The notes beneath the pieces are model-generated. The model ran no database searches. It worked only from the letters and a program-made list of their open reading frames with translations, and was not told where the DNA came from. Source: JALZAA01 sp046724655 (GTDB taxonomy: Bacteria; Actinomycetota; Acidimicrobiia; IMCC26256; JACDBD01). From it: a DNA stretch of 45,858 nt. The number at the start of each line of letters is the position of its first letter. Position 1 is the stretch's first letter. This document shows positions 22,524-30,711 of this stretch, piece after piece. Where the stretch lies: contig JBKOWY010000005.1 in NCBI GenBank assembly GCA_046724655.1, positions 1-45,858 of the forward strand. Direction: 5' to 3'. A program made the translations under genes and the position numbers.

Positions 22524-23537
22524 ATGAAGGTCGACGGCTCGCTGACCGACAATCTCGCCGCCATCCCGACCCGTGCGCGCGAGCTGGAAGCGGCCGGCTA
22601 TGACGGCGCGTACACGTTCGAAGGGCCGCACGACCCGTTCCTGCCCGTGCTCCTGGCGGCGGAGCACACCGAGCGCCTCGAGCTGTCGACCGCGATTGCG
22701 GTCGCCTTCGCCCGCAGCCCGATGACGCTGGCCCAGACGGCCTACGACCTCCAGCTCGCGTCCGAGGGAAGGTTCATCCTCGGGCTCGGCTCACAGATCC
22801 GGCCGCACATCGAGAAGCGGTTCTCGATGCCGTGGTCGAACCCCGCCGCGCGCATGCGCGAGCTGGCGCTCGCTGTGCGCGCCATCTGGGGGTGCTGGCA
22901 CGAGGGCGCGCCACTGCGGTTCGAGGGCGACTTCTACCGGCACACGCTCATGACACCGTTCTTCAACCCGGGGCCGAACCCGTTCGGGCCGCCGCGACTG
23001 TGGCTGGCGGGGGTCGGCCCGGCGATGACGGAGGTCGCGGGCGAAGTGGCCGATGGCTTCCTCGTCCATCCGTTCAGCACCGAGCGCTTCCTGCGCGAGG
23101 TCACGCTGCCGGCCCTCGAGCGCGGCTTCGAACGCAGCGGCCGCACGCGCGACACGTTCGAGATTGCGTTCCCGTTGATGATCCTCACCGGTGACACCGA
23201 CGAGGAGGTCGCGGCGGCCGAGAACGGCGTGCGACGGCAGCTCGCGTTCTACGGCTCGACGCCCGCGTACCGCCGCGTGCTCGACGTGCACGGCTGGGGC
23301 GAGCTGCAGCCCGAGCTCAACCGGTTCTCGAAGGAGGGCCGGTGGGAAGACATGGGCGGCCTGATCGGGGACGAGCTCGTCGATGTGTTCACGGTGCGGG
23401 GCGCGCCCGAGGAGATCGCGCCGCGGGTGTTGAGCCGGTACGGTGACCTCGTCGATCGGATCAGCTTCAACGCCCCGTACCGCTCTGACACCGCACGCTG
23501 GGCCGCGGTGCTCGAGGACTTCAAGGTGGGCGCATGA
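22524..23537 (+). CDS. LLM-class F420-dependent oxidoreductase (TIGR03617-like)
   Basis: Protein of 337 residues with the luciferase-like TIM barrel: MKVDGSLTD at the N terminus, GYDGAYTFEGPHDPFLPV, LELSTAIAVAFARSPM, the ASEGRFILGLGSQ signature near residue 85, and WLAGVGPAMTEVAGEVADGFL. These fit the coenzyme F420-dependent subgroup of actinobacteria. The substrate is unknown. The ATG at 22524 fits the family start; the frame is open slightly further upstream. It is divergent from ilvD and overlaps the next gene by four bases (ATGA), forming a three-gene plus-strand unit. Confidence 0.88.
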   Translation: MKVDGSLTDNLAAIPTRARELEAAGYDGAYTFEGPHDPFLPVLLAAEHTERLELSTAIAVAFARSPMTLAQTAYDLQLASEGRFILGLGSQIRPHIEKRFSMPWSNPAARMRELALAVRAIWGCWHEGAPLRFEGDFYRHTLMTPFFNPGPNPFGPPRLWLAGVGPAMTEVAGEVADGFLVHPFSTERFLREVTLPALERGFERSGRTRDTFEIAFPLMILTGDTDEEVAAAENGVRRQLAFYGSTPAYRRVLDVHGWGELQPELNRFSKEGRWEDMGGLIGDELVDVFTVRGAPEEIAPRVLSRYGDLVDRISFNAPYRSDTARWAAVLEDFKVGA

Positions 23538-24433
23538 GTGTGCGTGCCGCGACCGCGGACGGCCTCGTCACGCTGAACGGCACGTCCGAGCACGAGCTCG
23601 CCGGGAACGCCATCACCGCCCTGGCGGGCCAATGGGCGATCGTCAACGGGGAGACCGTCGCCTACCGCGCGGGCATGGATTGGCGACAGGCACTCTCGGT
23701 GAAGACCCCGGAGCGCTCGCTCGGGGTGCACGGGGCCATTCTCGCCCGCGGTGACGAGGCCATCGTCGGGTGGGGCCCGTCGTTGCTCCGCGTCTACAAA
23801 CACCGCCAGTTCGAGCCCGTCGAAGGGTTCGAGGCGGTCCCCGGACGGGACGAGTGGCACGCGGTCGGGAGTCGTCAGCCTTACGTGCGGTCACTGACCG
23901 CGACCCCTGACGGCGTCCTGCTCGCCAACGTCCACGTGGGCGGGATCCCTCGCTCCACCGACGGGGGCGCGACCTGGCAGCCGACCATCGACGTCGACGC
24001 CGACGTCCACCAGGTCCGCGCCCATCCCGACCGCCGCGAACTCGTGATCGCGGCCGCAGCGGTCGGCGTGTGCCGCAGCGATGATGCCGGCGCCACGTGG
24101 ACGGTGAGCACCGAGGGATTGCACGCGACGTACTGCCGTGCCGTCGCGCTCGCCGGGGACGTGATGTTCGTGAGCGCGTCGACGGGGCCGCGCACCGAGC
24201 AGGGCGCGCTCTACCGGCGCGCGATCGACAGCAGCGGCCCGTTCGAACGCTGCACCGAGGGGCTGCCCGAGTGGCAGCCGCACAACATCGACACCGGCTG
24301 CCTCGAAACCGACGGCGTCCGGGTTGCCTTCGGCGGCGCCGATGGCGTCGTGTACAACTCGGAGGATGCCGGCCGCACTTGGGGCGTGCTCGCCGAGGGC
24401 CTACCGCGGGTGACGGCCGTCGCGATCGACTGA
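23534..24433 (+). CDS. BNR-repeat beta-propeller (sialidase/sortilin-like fold), cytoplasmic
   Basis: Protein of 299 residues with three clear BNR/Asp-box motifs: RSTDGGATW near residue 140, RSDDAGATW near 185 and NSEDAGRTW near 275, plus degenerate ones. It has no signal peptide. BNR propellers occur in sialidases, plant photosystem assembly factors and sortilins; none of the sialidase Arg triad can be assigned here, so no enzymatic activity is claimed. The ATGA overlap with the F420-type oxidoreductase implies co-translation. Confidence 0.78.
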   Translation: MSVRAATADGLVTLNGTSEHELAGNAITALAGQWAIVNGETVAYRAGMDWRQALSVKTPERSLGVHGAILARGDEAIVGWGPSLLRVYKHRQFEPVEGFEAVPGRDEWHAVGSRQPYVRSLTATPDGVLLANVHVGGIPRSTDGGATWQPTIDVDADVHQVRAHPDRRELVIAAAAVGVCRSDDAGATWTVSTEGLHATYCRAVALAGDVMFVSASTGPRTEQGALYRRAIDSSGPFERCTEGLPEWQPHNIDTGCLETDGVRVAFGGADGVVYNSEDAGRTWGVLAEGLPRVTAVAID

Positions 24434-24452
24434 CACGACCGGGAGGAGATCC

Positions 24453-24833
24453 GTGGCCACCGACAGCCCTATCGACATCGTCCGCCGGTTCTGCGCCGCG
24501 TGGTCGAACATCAACGCCGACGAGCTCGCCGAGCACTTCACCGACGACGCCGTGTACCACAACATCCCGATCGCCCCGGTGACGGGTCGCGACACGATCA
24601 AGTCGACGATCGCGGGGTTCACCGGCGGCGTCGAGAAGATCGAGTTCCGGCTGCGCAACATCGTGGCCGACGGCCCAATCGTGCTCACCGAACGCGTCGA
24701 CGTCTTCGTTCTGCCGTCCGGGACGATCGAGCTGCCGGTGATGGGCACGTTCGAGGTGCGCGACGGCAAGATCGCCGCCTGGCGCGACTACTTCGACATG
24801 AAGCAGTTCATGGACCAGATGGCCGGCGGCTAA
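24453..24833 (+). CDS. Limonene-1,2-epoxide hydrolase-like protein (SnoaL fold)
   Basis: Protein of 126 residues. The cone-shaped alpha+beta fold is marked by RRFCAAWSNINADELAEHFTDDAVYHNIP, then VLTERVDVFVLPSG, LPVMGTFEVRDGKIAAWRDYFDMKQF. In limonene epoxide hydrolase the catalytic Asp-Arg-Asp triad lies in the RVD and WRDYFD segments, and both are kept, so an epoxide or related hydrolase activity is plausible. It starts at GTG 24453 after GGGAGGAG. It is third in the LLM oxidoreductase unit, and its stop codon overlaps the end of the convergent methyltransferase gene. Confidence 0.85.
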   Translation: MATDSPIDIVRRFCAAWSNINADELAEHFTDDAVYHNIPIAPVTGRDTIKSTIAGFTGGVEKIEFRLRNIVADGPIVLTERVDVFVLPSGTIELPVMGTFEVRDGKIAAWRDYFDMKQFMDQMAGG

Positions 24834-25579
24834 CGCGTGTCGGCGCGCGCGTAGACCGACACGTGCTTGACGCTGTCGTTCGTGAACGGGTCGCGGTCCC
24901 AATTGCCCCACCGGTGCTCGAGCCGTAGGCCGGCCCGCTCGGCCATGAGATCGAGCTCGCTCGGGTAGGAGTAGCGGAGGCGCACGGGCCAAGTGCGCAC
25001 GCCGTCGTCCGAGATACGGACGAGAAGTGAATCGACCCGTTGGGTGGCAGCGTCGTGGCGGCTCACCGAGAGCACTGCACTGTCGAGCGCGACCTGGGTG
25101 ACCTCGATGTTCTGGCCGCGCTCGAACCGACTGGGGTCGGGAACGAAGGCCTCGATCACGAACCGGCCGCCGCGGTCCAGGTGCGCGGCGATCCGCTCGA
25201 AACACCGGCTTTGCGCGGCCGGATCGAGCAACACGAAGAACGTGTTGTAGGCGATGAAGATCAACGAGAAGCGGCCGTCCACGTCGACGTCGGCAAAATC
25301 GCCGATGGTGACCGCGATTTGCTCACTACCCGGCTTGGCCCGCAGCTTCGCCACCATGGCCTCGCTGGCGTCCATGCCCGACATTGCGAGGCCCCGGTTG
25401 GCCAACGGGAGGGCAAGCCGCCCCGTCCCGACGGCGAGCTCGAGAGCGGGACCGGAAGCTGCCAGCTCGGCCAGGCACGCGACCGCGGCATCCGTATCCG
25501 AAGGATGGAACAGCTGGTCGTACACATCCGCGACGCGATCGCCGTAGCTGGCGGCGTCGTAACCTTCCCAGCCGTCCAC
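24830..25579 (-). CDS. Class I SAM-dependent methyltransferase
   Basis: Protein of 249 residues. SAM motif I is ALELAVGTGRLALPLA near residue 47, acidic motif MSGMDASEAM, and IFIAYNTFFVLLDPAAQ in the motif III region. The post-motif is LDRGGRFVIEAFVPDPS. The C-terminal half has a beta-sheet lid, RVDSLLVRISDDGVRTWPVRLRYSYPSEL. This is the pattern of small-molecule methyltransferases near actinobacterial natural-product or detoxification genes, but the substrate is unknown. It converges on the epoxide-hydrolase-like gene and shares a 117-bp divergent gap with the aldolase gene. Confidence 0.82.
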   Translation of the reverse strand: MDGWEGYDAASYGDRVADVYDQLFHPSDTDAAVACLAELAASGPALELAVGTGRLALPLANRGLAMSGMDASEAMVAKLRAKPGSEQIAVTIGDFADVDVDGRFSLIFIAYNTFFVLLDPAAQSRCFERIAAHLDRGGRFVIEAFVPDPSRFERGQNIEVTQVALDSAVLSVSRHDAATQRVDSLLVRISDDGVRTWPVRLRYSYPSELDLMAERAGLRLEHRWGNWDRDPFTNDSVKHVSVYARADTR

Positions 25580-25603
25580 GGGTCGATTGCATCAGGTGGG
25601 CCG

Positions 25604-25632
25604 GCAGCGTGGGGACGATTTCCCCACGCTGC
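25604..25632. repeat. 12-bp perfect inverted repeat in a divergent promoter region
   Basis: GCAGCGTGGGGA (25604-25615) and TCCCCACGCTGC (25621-25632) flank five bases. It lies midway between the divergent methyltransferase (start 25579) and class II aldolase (start 25696) genes. It could be an operator for both or a leader hairpin. Confidence 0.55.
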
Positions 25633-25695
25633 ATCCGCCAAGCTCTGCGCCCTACGCTGGCCGCTGCCAATTCTCCGCGAAGGGGGCTGTTCGCC

Positions 25696-26844
25696 ATGAG
25701 TCGGACCGAGACGGCCGGAATCGGCCTCGCCCAGGCGAGCGTCGATCCCCGGTCGTTTGCGCTGTATGGCGAGGGCGACACGCCCCGCATGCGCTGGTTC
25801 GTCGACGGTTTGCGCCGGCTCATGCTCGAGCGCGGCTACCACGAGCTTCCCGAGCCCGGACCCGAGGTCCAGGTCGTGCTGAACCAGGTCGACGCCGAGA
25901 AGCCCCGGCCGTACCGGCGCAAGTCGGCGCCGACGTTCGTGGTGGCGGTCGCCGACGTGGGCGAACCGCCGGACGACGTGCTGCGCACCGGCTACCCGCT
26001 GCTCGTCCGGGCACTCGCCAACCTGGCCGTGATGGTGAGCGATGACGGCTCCCCATCGGCGCACTTCGTGACGCTGGAGCAAGGACGGTACTTCGTCCGG
26101 CACACCGGCGACGACGACACCTTCTTCGCCGACGTGTTCGAGCGCATGGAACCACTGGCGGCGTCACGGCTCGTGATCGCCAATGAGTTCCGCACCGACC
26201 TCCCCGAAGAACTGTGGGATGGCGACGAGAACACGGGTCAGATCCGTCGCGCCGGCGAGCATCTCGACGCCCTCGACTTGCTGCCGGCGGCCTTCCCGAT
26301 CGAGGAGATCCTGTCGGAGCGCGACCTACGTCACGTCAAGCTCCTGTACGGGATCGGCGGCCTCAGCTACGGGAACGCCAGCGCTCGCCGCACCGCCGAC
26401 GGCCCGCTCGGTCCGGAGTTCTGGATGAGCGCGAGCGGCGTCGACAAGTCCGCCCTCACTGACATCGGCAAGCACATCCTGCTCGTGAAGGGATACGACT
26501 CCGAGCGCGACACGATGATCCTGAGCATCCCCCCTGACGTGAAACCCAACCGGGTGTCAGTCGACGCGATCGAGCACTGGATGATCTACCGCGAGCATCC
26601 CGAGGTCGGGGCGATCCTCCACGTGCACGCGTGGATGGAGGGCATCCAGTCCACGGAAATCAACTTCCCGTGCGGTACCGTCGAGCTGGCGGGCGCCGTC
26701 GCGCAGCTCGTGCGCGAAGCGCCCGACCCCGGTCATGCCGTGGTCGGTCAGCGCAACCACGGCCTGACTATCACCGGCGAGAGCCTCGACGAGATCTTCG
26801 ACCGCCTCGAAGGCAAGCTCGTCCGCAACGTCCCCATGGACTAG
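25696..26844 (+). CDS. Class II aldolase/adducin-domain protein with an extra N-terminal domain
   Basis: Protein of 382 residues. The C-terminal part (about 190-380) is a class II aldolase/adducin domain: YGIGGLSYGNASARR (phosphate-loop region), the zinc ligands His-x-His in ILHVHAWMEG, and a further His in VVGQRNHGLTITG. The N-terminal about 180 residues (RSFALYGEGDTPRMRWFVDGL, LVRALANLAVMVSD) form a separate alpha/beta domain that I do not recognise. The family includes L-fuculose-phosphate aldolases, ribulose-phosphate epimerases and dehydratases such as MtnB; the reaction here is open. The ATG at 25696 follows AAGGGGG. A 12-bp inverted repeat lies in its upstream region. Confidence 0.78.
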   Translation: MSRTETAGIGLAQASVDPRSFALYGEGDTPRMRWFVDGLRRLMLERGYHELPEPGPEVQVVLNQVDAEKPRPYRRKSAPTFVVAVADVGEPPDDVLRTGYPLLVRALANLAVMVSDDGSPSAHFVTLEQGRYFVRHTGDDDTFFADVFERMEPLAASRLVIANEFRTDLPEELWDGDENTGQIRRAGEHLDALDLLPAAFPIEEILSERDLRHVKLLYGIGGLSYGNASARRTADGPLGPEFWMSASGVDKSALTDIGKHILLVKGYDSERDTMILSIPPDVKPNRVSVDAIEHWMIYREHPEVGAILHVHAWMEGIQSTEINFPCGTVELAGAVAQLVREAPDPGHAVVGQRNHGLTITGESLDEIFDRLEGKLVRNVPMD

Positions 26845-27060
26845 CTCGCCAGGGCGAGCGTCTGCCCCAGACTCGCAAGCCATTCCGCCGGCCGCGCGGT
26901 GACGTCCTCCCACGTGACCGGAACGACACGCCTGCCAGGTTGGTCATACGCCGACGATCGCCGTGGAAGGCGCGGCGTCCACCGTGCGCGGCGAAACCGT
27001 CGGCCTCGACAGCAACCCGGAAGCTCGGCCACGCGAAGTCGAGTCGGTATCGCCCCGCTC
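26841..27060 (-). pseudogene. C-terminal remnant of a DUF559-type endonuclease protein
   Basis: Two overlapping minus-strand frames together match the C-terminal nuclease domain of DUF559/AbiEi-associated proteins. One frame reads YRLDFAWPSFRVAVEADGFAAHGGRRAF, with the core acidic residues. After a frameshift, the other reads GRRVVPVTWEDVTARPAEWLASLG to a stop at 26841. The N-terminal half is missing, and no start or ribosome binding site is present. A separate remnant that keeps the N-terminal half and lacks this nuclease half lies at 29935-30646. Both fragments face the same way, which suggests one gene split by an insertion or two related genes that decayed. Confidence 0.65.
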
Positions 27061-27247
27061 GTTGCCGGCCGCCAGGACGCAGACACGATGCGGGACGAGC
27101 TCAACGCGCTGCGCTCGACGAGATCGTTCCGAGCGATGGAGCCGATGCGGCGGGCGTATAGCCGGCTTCGCCGCGCCCTTCAGGACCGGTGCCGACCCTC
27201 CTGATCGGCACCTCTGCCTTGTAGGACGCGCCGCCTCGACTGGGCAC

Positions 27248-28426
27248 CTACGGCGGGAACCCGTTGGGCGACCTGAACTCGCCCCTGTACAGGGTCCAGT
27301 CGCTACCGAGCCGGTAGGGATCGTTGGCGCTGAATACGACGGTCCAGCCCGCGTCCGTGAGCGGCGTGGTGCGGGCGTCGTAGGCGAACTGATCCGGTGA
27401 CCGTTTCTGGAACGTGGCGATGATCCGCGGGTCCGTGCCGTTCGTGACCATCCGCCATGGCCCCTGCGGATTGTCTGCCTCCCACGCCCAGACGAAGCTG
27501 CGGCCCTGGTTGTCCTGGAACACATCGGCCGCGAACGCGCTGGCGACGTATTTCCCGCCGGTGGGAACGACGCTGAGCTGCGCGAGCGGCGAGCTATCCG
27601 GCGCACCGTTCTTGGTGAACGTCATCGGCTTCGCGTTGGCGAAGTTGGTGCTCCACGGAGGACCACCAACGAGCGGATTGGTGAAGTACTCCAGCTCGGT
27701 CGGATTGCTGAACGGCGCCCGGGCCAGCCAGGCCTCCTCGACCGGCACCGGGAACCCGAAGACATCGACGTTATGCCTCGTGCTCCCGTAGAGGTACACC
27801 GTGCCGCCAGACACGAAGGACCGAATGCCCCAGGGGATGTCGCCGCCGCCGTTGGGCGCCGCTGTGTGCGGCAGATCGACTGGGCCACTGACGAGCTGGA
27901 GGGACGGTAGCGAGTAGCCGGCGACTCTCGTCCCGGAGACTGCGAAATCGAACGGCCCGGAGCCGGTACTGCTGACGATGTACGAGAAGACCAGCATCGT
28001 GTTGCCACTGACCACCGACGATCCCGGCCACAGCCACGTGCCGCCCGAGCCGGGAACCATCTCGGGGTTACCGAACTGCGGGGTGAGGCAGCTACCGCCT
28101 TGCAGCACGACGCTGTTGTGCACGCTTCCCCCGTTCGACACCGTGTTGTCAGGGTTGGCGGTCCCCGTCACCGTGTCGGACATCCACCATGCCGTGCGCC
28201 CGTCCGGGAGCCCGACCGGCGCGAAGCCGTCCGCTGTGACGAAGCCGGTGTTGGCGTGTCCGAGGTTGTAGAAGGAGATCTGGTACTGACCAGCACTGCT
28301 GAAGGTCTGGCCACAGATCTGGGTTGCTCGCGGAGGCGGAGGGGGCGGGGTCTTGGTCGGGGCCCCCACGCATCCGGCGAGGACCAGCAACCCGGCCATG
28401 AACAGGAAGATCGAGCGTCGAGTCAT
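27248..28426 (-). CDS. Predicted lipoprotein with a GH43/DUF5005-like beta-propeller
   Basis: Protein of 392 residues. It starts MTRRSIFLFMAGLLVLAGC: a short basic region, hydrophobic core and lipobox LAGC, so it is a surface lipoprotein. A Pro-rich linker (PPPPPP) follows. The body alternates short strands with WWMSDTVTG, WLWPGSSVVSGNTMLVF, PWGIRSFVSGGTVYLYG and WAWEADNPQGPWRMV, a layout like five-bladed glycoside-hydrolase propellers or the DUF5005/DUF4185 proteins of actinobacteria. No catalytic acid pair could be assigned. ATG 28426 has AGGCAGG upstream and is supported by the signal peptide. Its leader and first codons are present a second time upstream (28598-28660 and 28490-28582). Confidence 0.75.
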   Translation of the reverse strand: MTRRSIFLFMAGLLVLAGCVGAPTKTPPPPPPRATQICGQTFSSAGQYQISFYNLGHANTGFVTADGFAPVGLPDGRTAWWMSDTVTGTANPDNTVSNGGSVHNSVVLQGGSCLTPQFGNPEMVPGSGGTWLWPGSSVVSGNTMLVFSYIVSSTGSGPFDFAVSGTRVAGYSLPSLQLVSGPVDLPHTAAPNGGGDIPWGIRSFVSGGTVYLYGSTRHNVDVFGFPVPVEEAWLARAPFSNPTELEYFTNPLVGGPPWSTNFANAKPMTFTKNGAPDSSPLAQLSVVPTGGKYVASAFAADVFQDNQGRSFVWAWEADNPQGPWRMVTNGTDPRIIATFQKRSPDQFAYDARTTPLTDAGWTVVFSANDPYRLGSDWTLYRGEFRSPNGFPP

Positions 28427-28434
28427 GGGTCGAA

Positions 28435-28497
28435 CCTGCCTCTTTACCGCAGAAACGGTCAAGCTATCCAAAATTCGGCCCGGTGCCAATCATTTCC
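28435..28497 (-). repeat. Leader repeat, copy A (directly upstream of the lipoprotein gene)
   Basis: 63-base segment that aligns without gaps to 28598-28660, with 45 identical positions (71%). On the minus strand both copies contain GGC-N5-GCCGAAT and GG-TAGCTTG, and both end in GAGGCAGG, which serves as the ribosome binding site of the lipoprotein gene. The GGC-N5-GCC hairpin keeps its stem and changes its loop. Confidence 0.7.
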
Positions 28498-28582
28498 TCG
28501 GGGCGAGGAGGGGGCCCAAACGGGGAAGAGCCACGGCGGCATCGGAACGGTGCTCGGCAAGAATCAGTGAACGCCGAGCCAT
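28490..28582 (-). pseudogene. Short frame with a duplicated lipoprotein N terminus
   Basis: Thirty codons starting at ATG 28582, with GAGGCAGGAGG upstream. The first eight residues, MARRSLIL, parallel MTRRSIFL of the lipoprotein, with the same codon arrangement. The similarity then stops, and the frame ends in copy A of the leader repeat. It is probably what is left of a tandem duplicate of leader plus gene start. A translated regulatory peptide is an alternative. Confidence 0.5.
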
Positions 28583-28597
28583 GGAACTATCTGCCCT

Positions 28598-28660
28598 CCT
28601 GCCTCTTCATGGCGGAAGTGCACAAGCTACCCGGGATTCGGCTCCCTGCCAACGCTTTCC
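28598..28660 (-). repeat. Leader repeat, copy B
   Basis: Second copy of the 63-base element described at 28435-28497. It overlaps the 3' end of the glycosyltransferase reading frame (stop at 28627) and precedes the 30-codon remnant. Its retention with the same length and core suggests either recent duplication or a structured RNA. Confidence 0.65.
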
Positions 28661-29938
28661 CGTGGATCCCGGCGCCTGTTCATCGCAACGGCATATCCGC
28701 CGAGCGCCTTGAGCCGCCGCAGGGGAATTTTCGGCCGGGGTGCCTGTCCCCGCAGAATCGGGCTCACGACGTCCCGCCGCGCGTATGAGGCCGTCACGAG
28801 AAGGTGGCGCGCGATGGCCTTGGCGACGGTGCGCCGGGCGGCGTGGCGGGTCAGCGTCAGGAGCCGGTTGCGTTCGTTGTAGTAGTCGAACAGCGGAGAG
28901 CCCTCGACCGCCGACGCCGAATGGGCATGGCGCACCACCGAGCCCGGAACGTACTTGTAGCCCCAGCCGCGCTCACGCCCGCGCCAGGCGAGGTCGAGGT
29001 CCTCGTAGTAGAGGAACAGGTCCTCGTCGAAGAGTCCCACGTCACGGAGATAGCTCGCCGCGAGCAACACCGCCCCGCCCGACCACGCGAAGACGTACTC
29101 CGGGACGTCGTACTGCCCGTGATCCCGTTCGAGGTAGCCGCGGTCAGCGCCGTAGCCGTCCGGCGTGAGCACGTTGCCGACGTTGTTGATCACGTCGAAC
29201 GCCCGACCGGCGAGGTGGACCGTATGCCATTCGGGCTGCGGCCCGACCGTAGGTTGCGCCTCGCGCCGACCAGAGACCGCGGTGACTCTTGTACCCGGCT
29301 CGGCCGCCGCGAGCCGGAGATCGTAGGCTTCGGACGTATCGGTTGCCGGGGTGCGCAGAACGGCGCGCCCTGACGTCCACTGCGCGTTCGAGTCCGGGTC
29401 TACCTCTGGTTCGGGTCCCCAGAACCCTTCGTACAGCTGTGTGTCGCGCCACACGTCTGTCCCGGCGACGCGCGCGCCACTCACGCGGGCGCCGAGGCGT
29501 CGCTTGTCGCCACGACCGGGAATGTGTGTGCCGCTCCGGAGCTCGACTTCCCGAAACCGGGGGGCGAAGAGGATCTTCGGGCAGGCGGCGCCAAGTGTCG
29601 GAGTGCGGCTGAACGCACGCGCAAGCGGAGCCAGCCAACCCGGCTCCACCAGCTTCGCTGTTCGCCAACGCCACGTAGTCGACCTCGTCGAGATCACGCA
29701 GTGCGATGTTGCAGCCTCCGGCAAATCCGAGGTTCCGCTCGCTCGTGATGATCCGGACCTTTGGCATCTCGGCTCGCGTCGTGGTGACGACCTGGTCCGT
29801 CGACGCATTGTCGACGAGGACGATCGAGAAGCGGTCGGCCGGCCACTCGGTGTCCCGGAGGCGGCGGAGACACTCGAGCGTGAGCTCGCCACCGTTGTAG
29901 TTGACGACGACGGCTCGTACTCTCCCGGCTTCGGTCAC
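28627..29938 (-). pseudogene. Family 2 glycosyltransferase (rhamnosyltransferase-like) with a frameshift
   Basis: Two minus-strand frames join into one GT2 protein of about 437 residues. The first (GTG 29938) has AVVVNYNGGELTLECLRRL, SIVLVDNASTD, NLGFAGGCNIAL and DYVALANSEA. The second continues VEPGWLAPLARAF, GAACPKILFAPRF, then after an insert of about 130 residues FAWSGGAVLLAASYLRDVGLFDEDLFLYYEDLDLAWR and YKYVPGSVVRHAHSAS. The shift lies near 29649-29650 and fits one extra base. Family members transfer rhamnose or other sugars to cell-wall or surface glycans. The usual DxD-type site is NSE here, close to the break. The GTG start overlaps the upstream remnant's stop codon (GTGA). It may be a sequencing error. 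Confidence 0.75.
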
Positions 29939-30646
29939 GACTGCTGCTGCCGCACGAGGCGCTGGAGCGGCTCGTGGTAGTGCCCCTCGACCTCGACCGG
30001 ATGCTGTCGCACCGGCTTCGGTAGACCGCTGCGCATGAGCAGCCGCCACACCTTGACGTCGAGCCGCGACTCGAGCGCGGCATCGTCACGGCGATCCAGG
30101 ATCTCGCGCAGCCGTCCGGCTCCGGCACGGCCGCGGCCGACCAGCCCGCGAAGAGCCGACTCACGGGCGAGGCGGCGGCGAAATGCGGACTCGAGTGCTG
30201 CTTCCAGAACCTCATCGGACACGCACCCCGCAAGGTCCACCAAGGTTCGGACCGCTGGTGATCGGGATGCGGTGTCTGGTCGTTCGGTGTGCGGATGGAA
30301 GGTCAAGTGTGCGGTGCACCACGACGAACCGCGAGCTCGGGCCCGCTGCACCGGAACGGTGATCTCGACCTTGCTCATCGTGACTCCGTCCAGTTCCCAG
30401 AGGACACCGGCAGTTCGGTGCGACACGACGGCGCCGTCACCCGCCCACAGCATGAGGCCAGAACCGTCTGTCGCGCGGTATTGGGGCTACCAGTAATGCG
30501 GTACACGCGCAGAAGCACGCGATCCCAGAACTGCGAGCCGACACGGCGTGAGATCGCAGCGGCCGAGAAGCCGGCTCGGATCGCCTGAGCCGCGTGAAGA
30601 GGCTGTGTTGACGCGACGCGATCCTTCGGATGGCGGCTTCGGGAGT
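29935..30646 (-). pseudogene. AbiEi/DUF559-type protein, two frameshifts and no nuclease domain
   Basis: Three consecutive frames give one protein. First AIRRIASRQHSLFTR (frame ends about 30592), then AQAIRAGFSAAAISRRVGSQFWDRVLLRVYRITGSP (to about 30450), then LWAGDGAVVSHRTAGVLWELDG and RTLVDLAGCVSDEVLEAALESAFRR to the stop at 29935. This is the winged-helix and middle region common to AbiEi antitoxin-like and DUF559 proteins of actinobacteria. The C-terminal nuclease-like domain is absent; the protein ends after VRQHPVEVEGHYHEP. A matching C-terminal half lies 2.9 kb downstream. Two frameshifts make a true pseudogene likely. Confidence 0.7.
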
Positions 30647-30694
30647 TTCCTTGCGGTGCCAGTTTCGCTCCGCGAAAGTCACGCTGCAAGGAAA
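30646..30694 (-). terminator. Long hairpin after gatB
   Basis: TTTCCTTGC (30646-30654) pairs with GCAAGGAAA (30686-30694), and TTTCGC (30663-30668) pairs with GCGAAA (30672-30677) around a three-base loop, with wobbles and mismatches between. It starts 17 bases after the gatB stop codon. There is no U-tract. Confidence 0.6.
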
Positions 30695-30711
30695 GCAGCG
30701 AGGTGTGACAG

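Noticed and set aside
28435..28660. Assigning the duplicated leader to a known riboswitch class such as c-di-GMP-I or c-di-AMP
   Set aside because: The conserved cores of those classes are not present by eye. The element is reported as an unassigned repeat.
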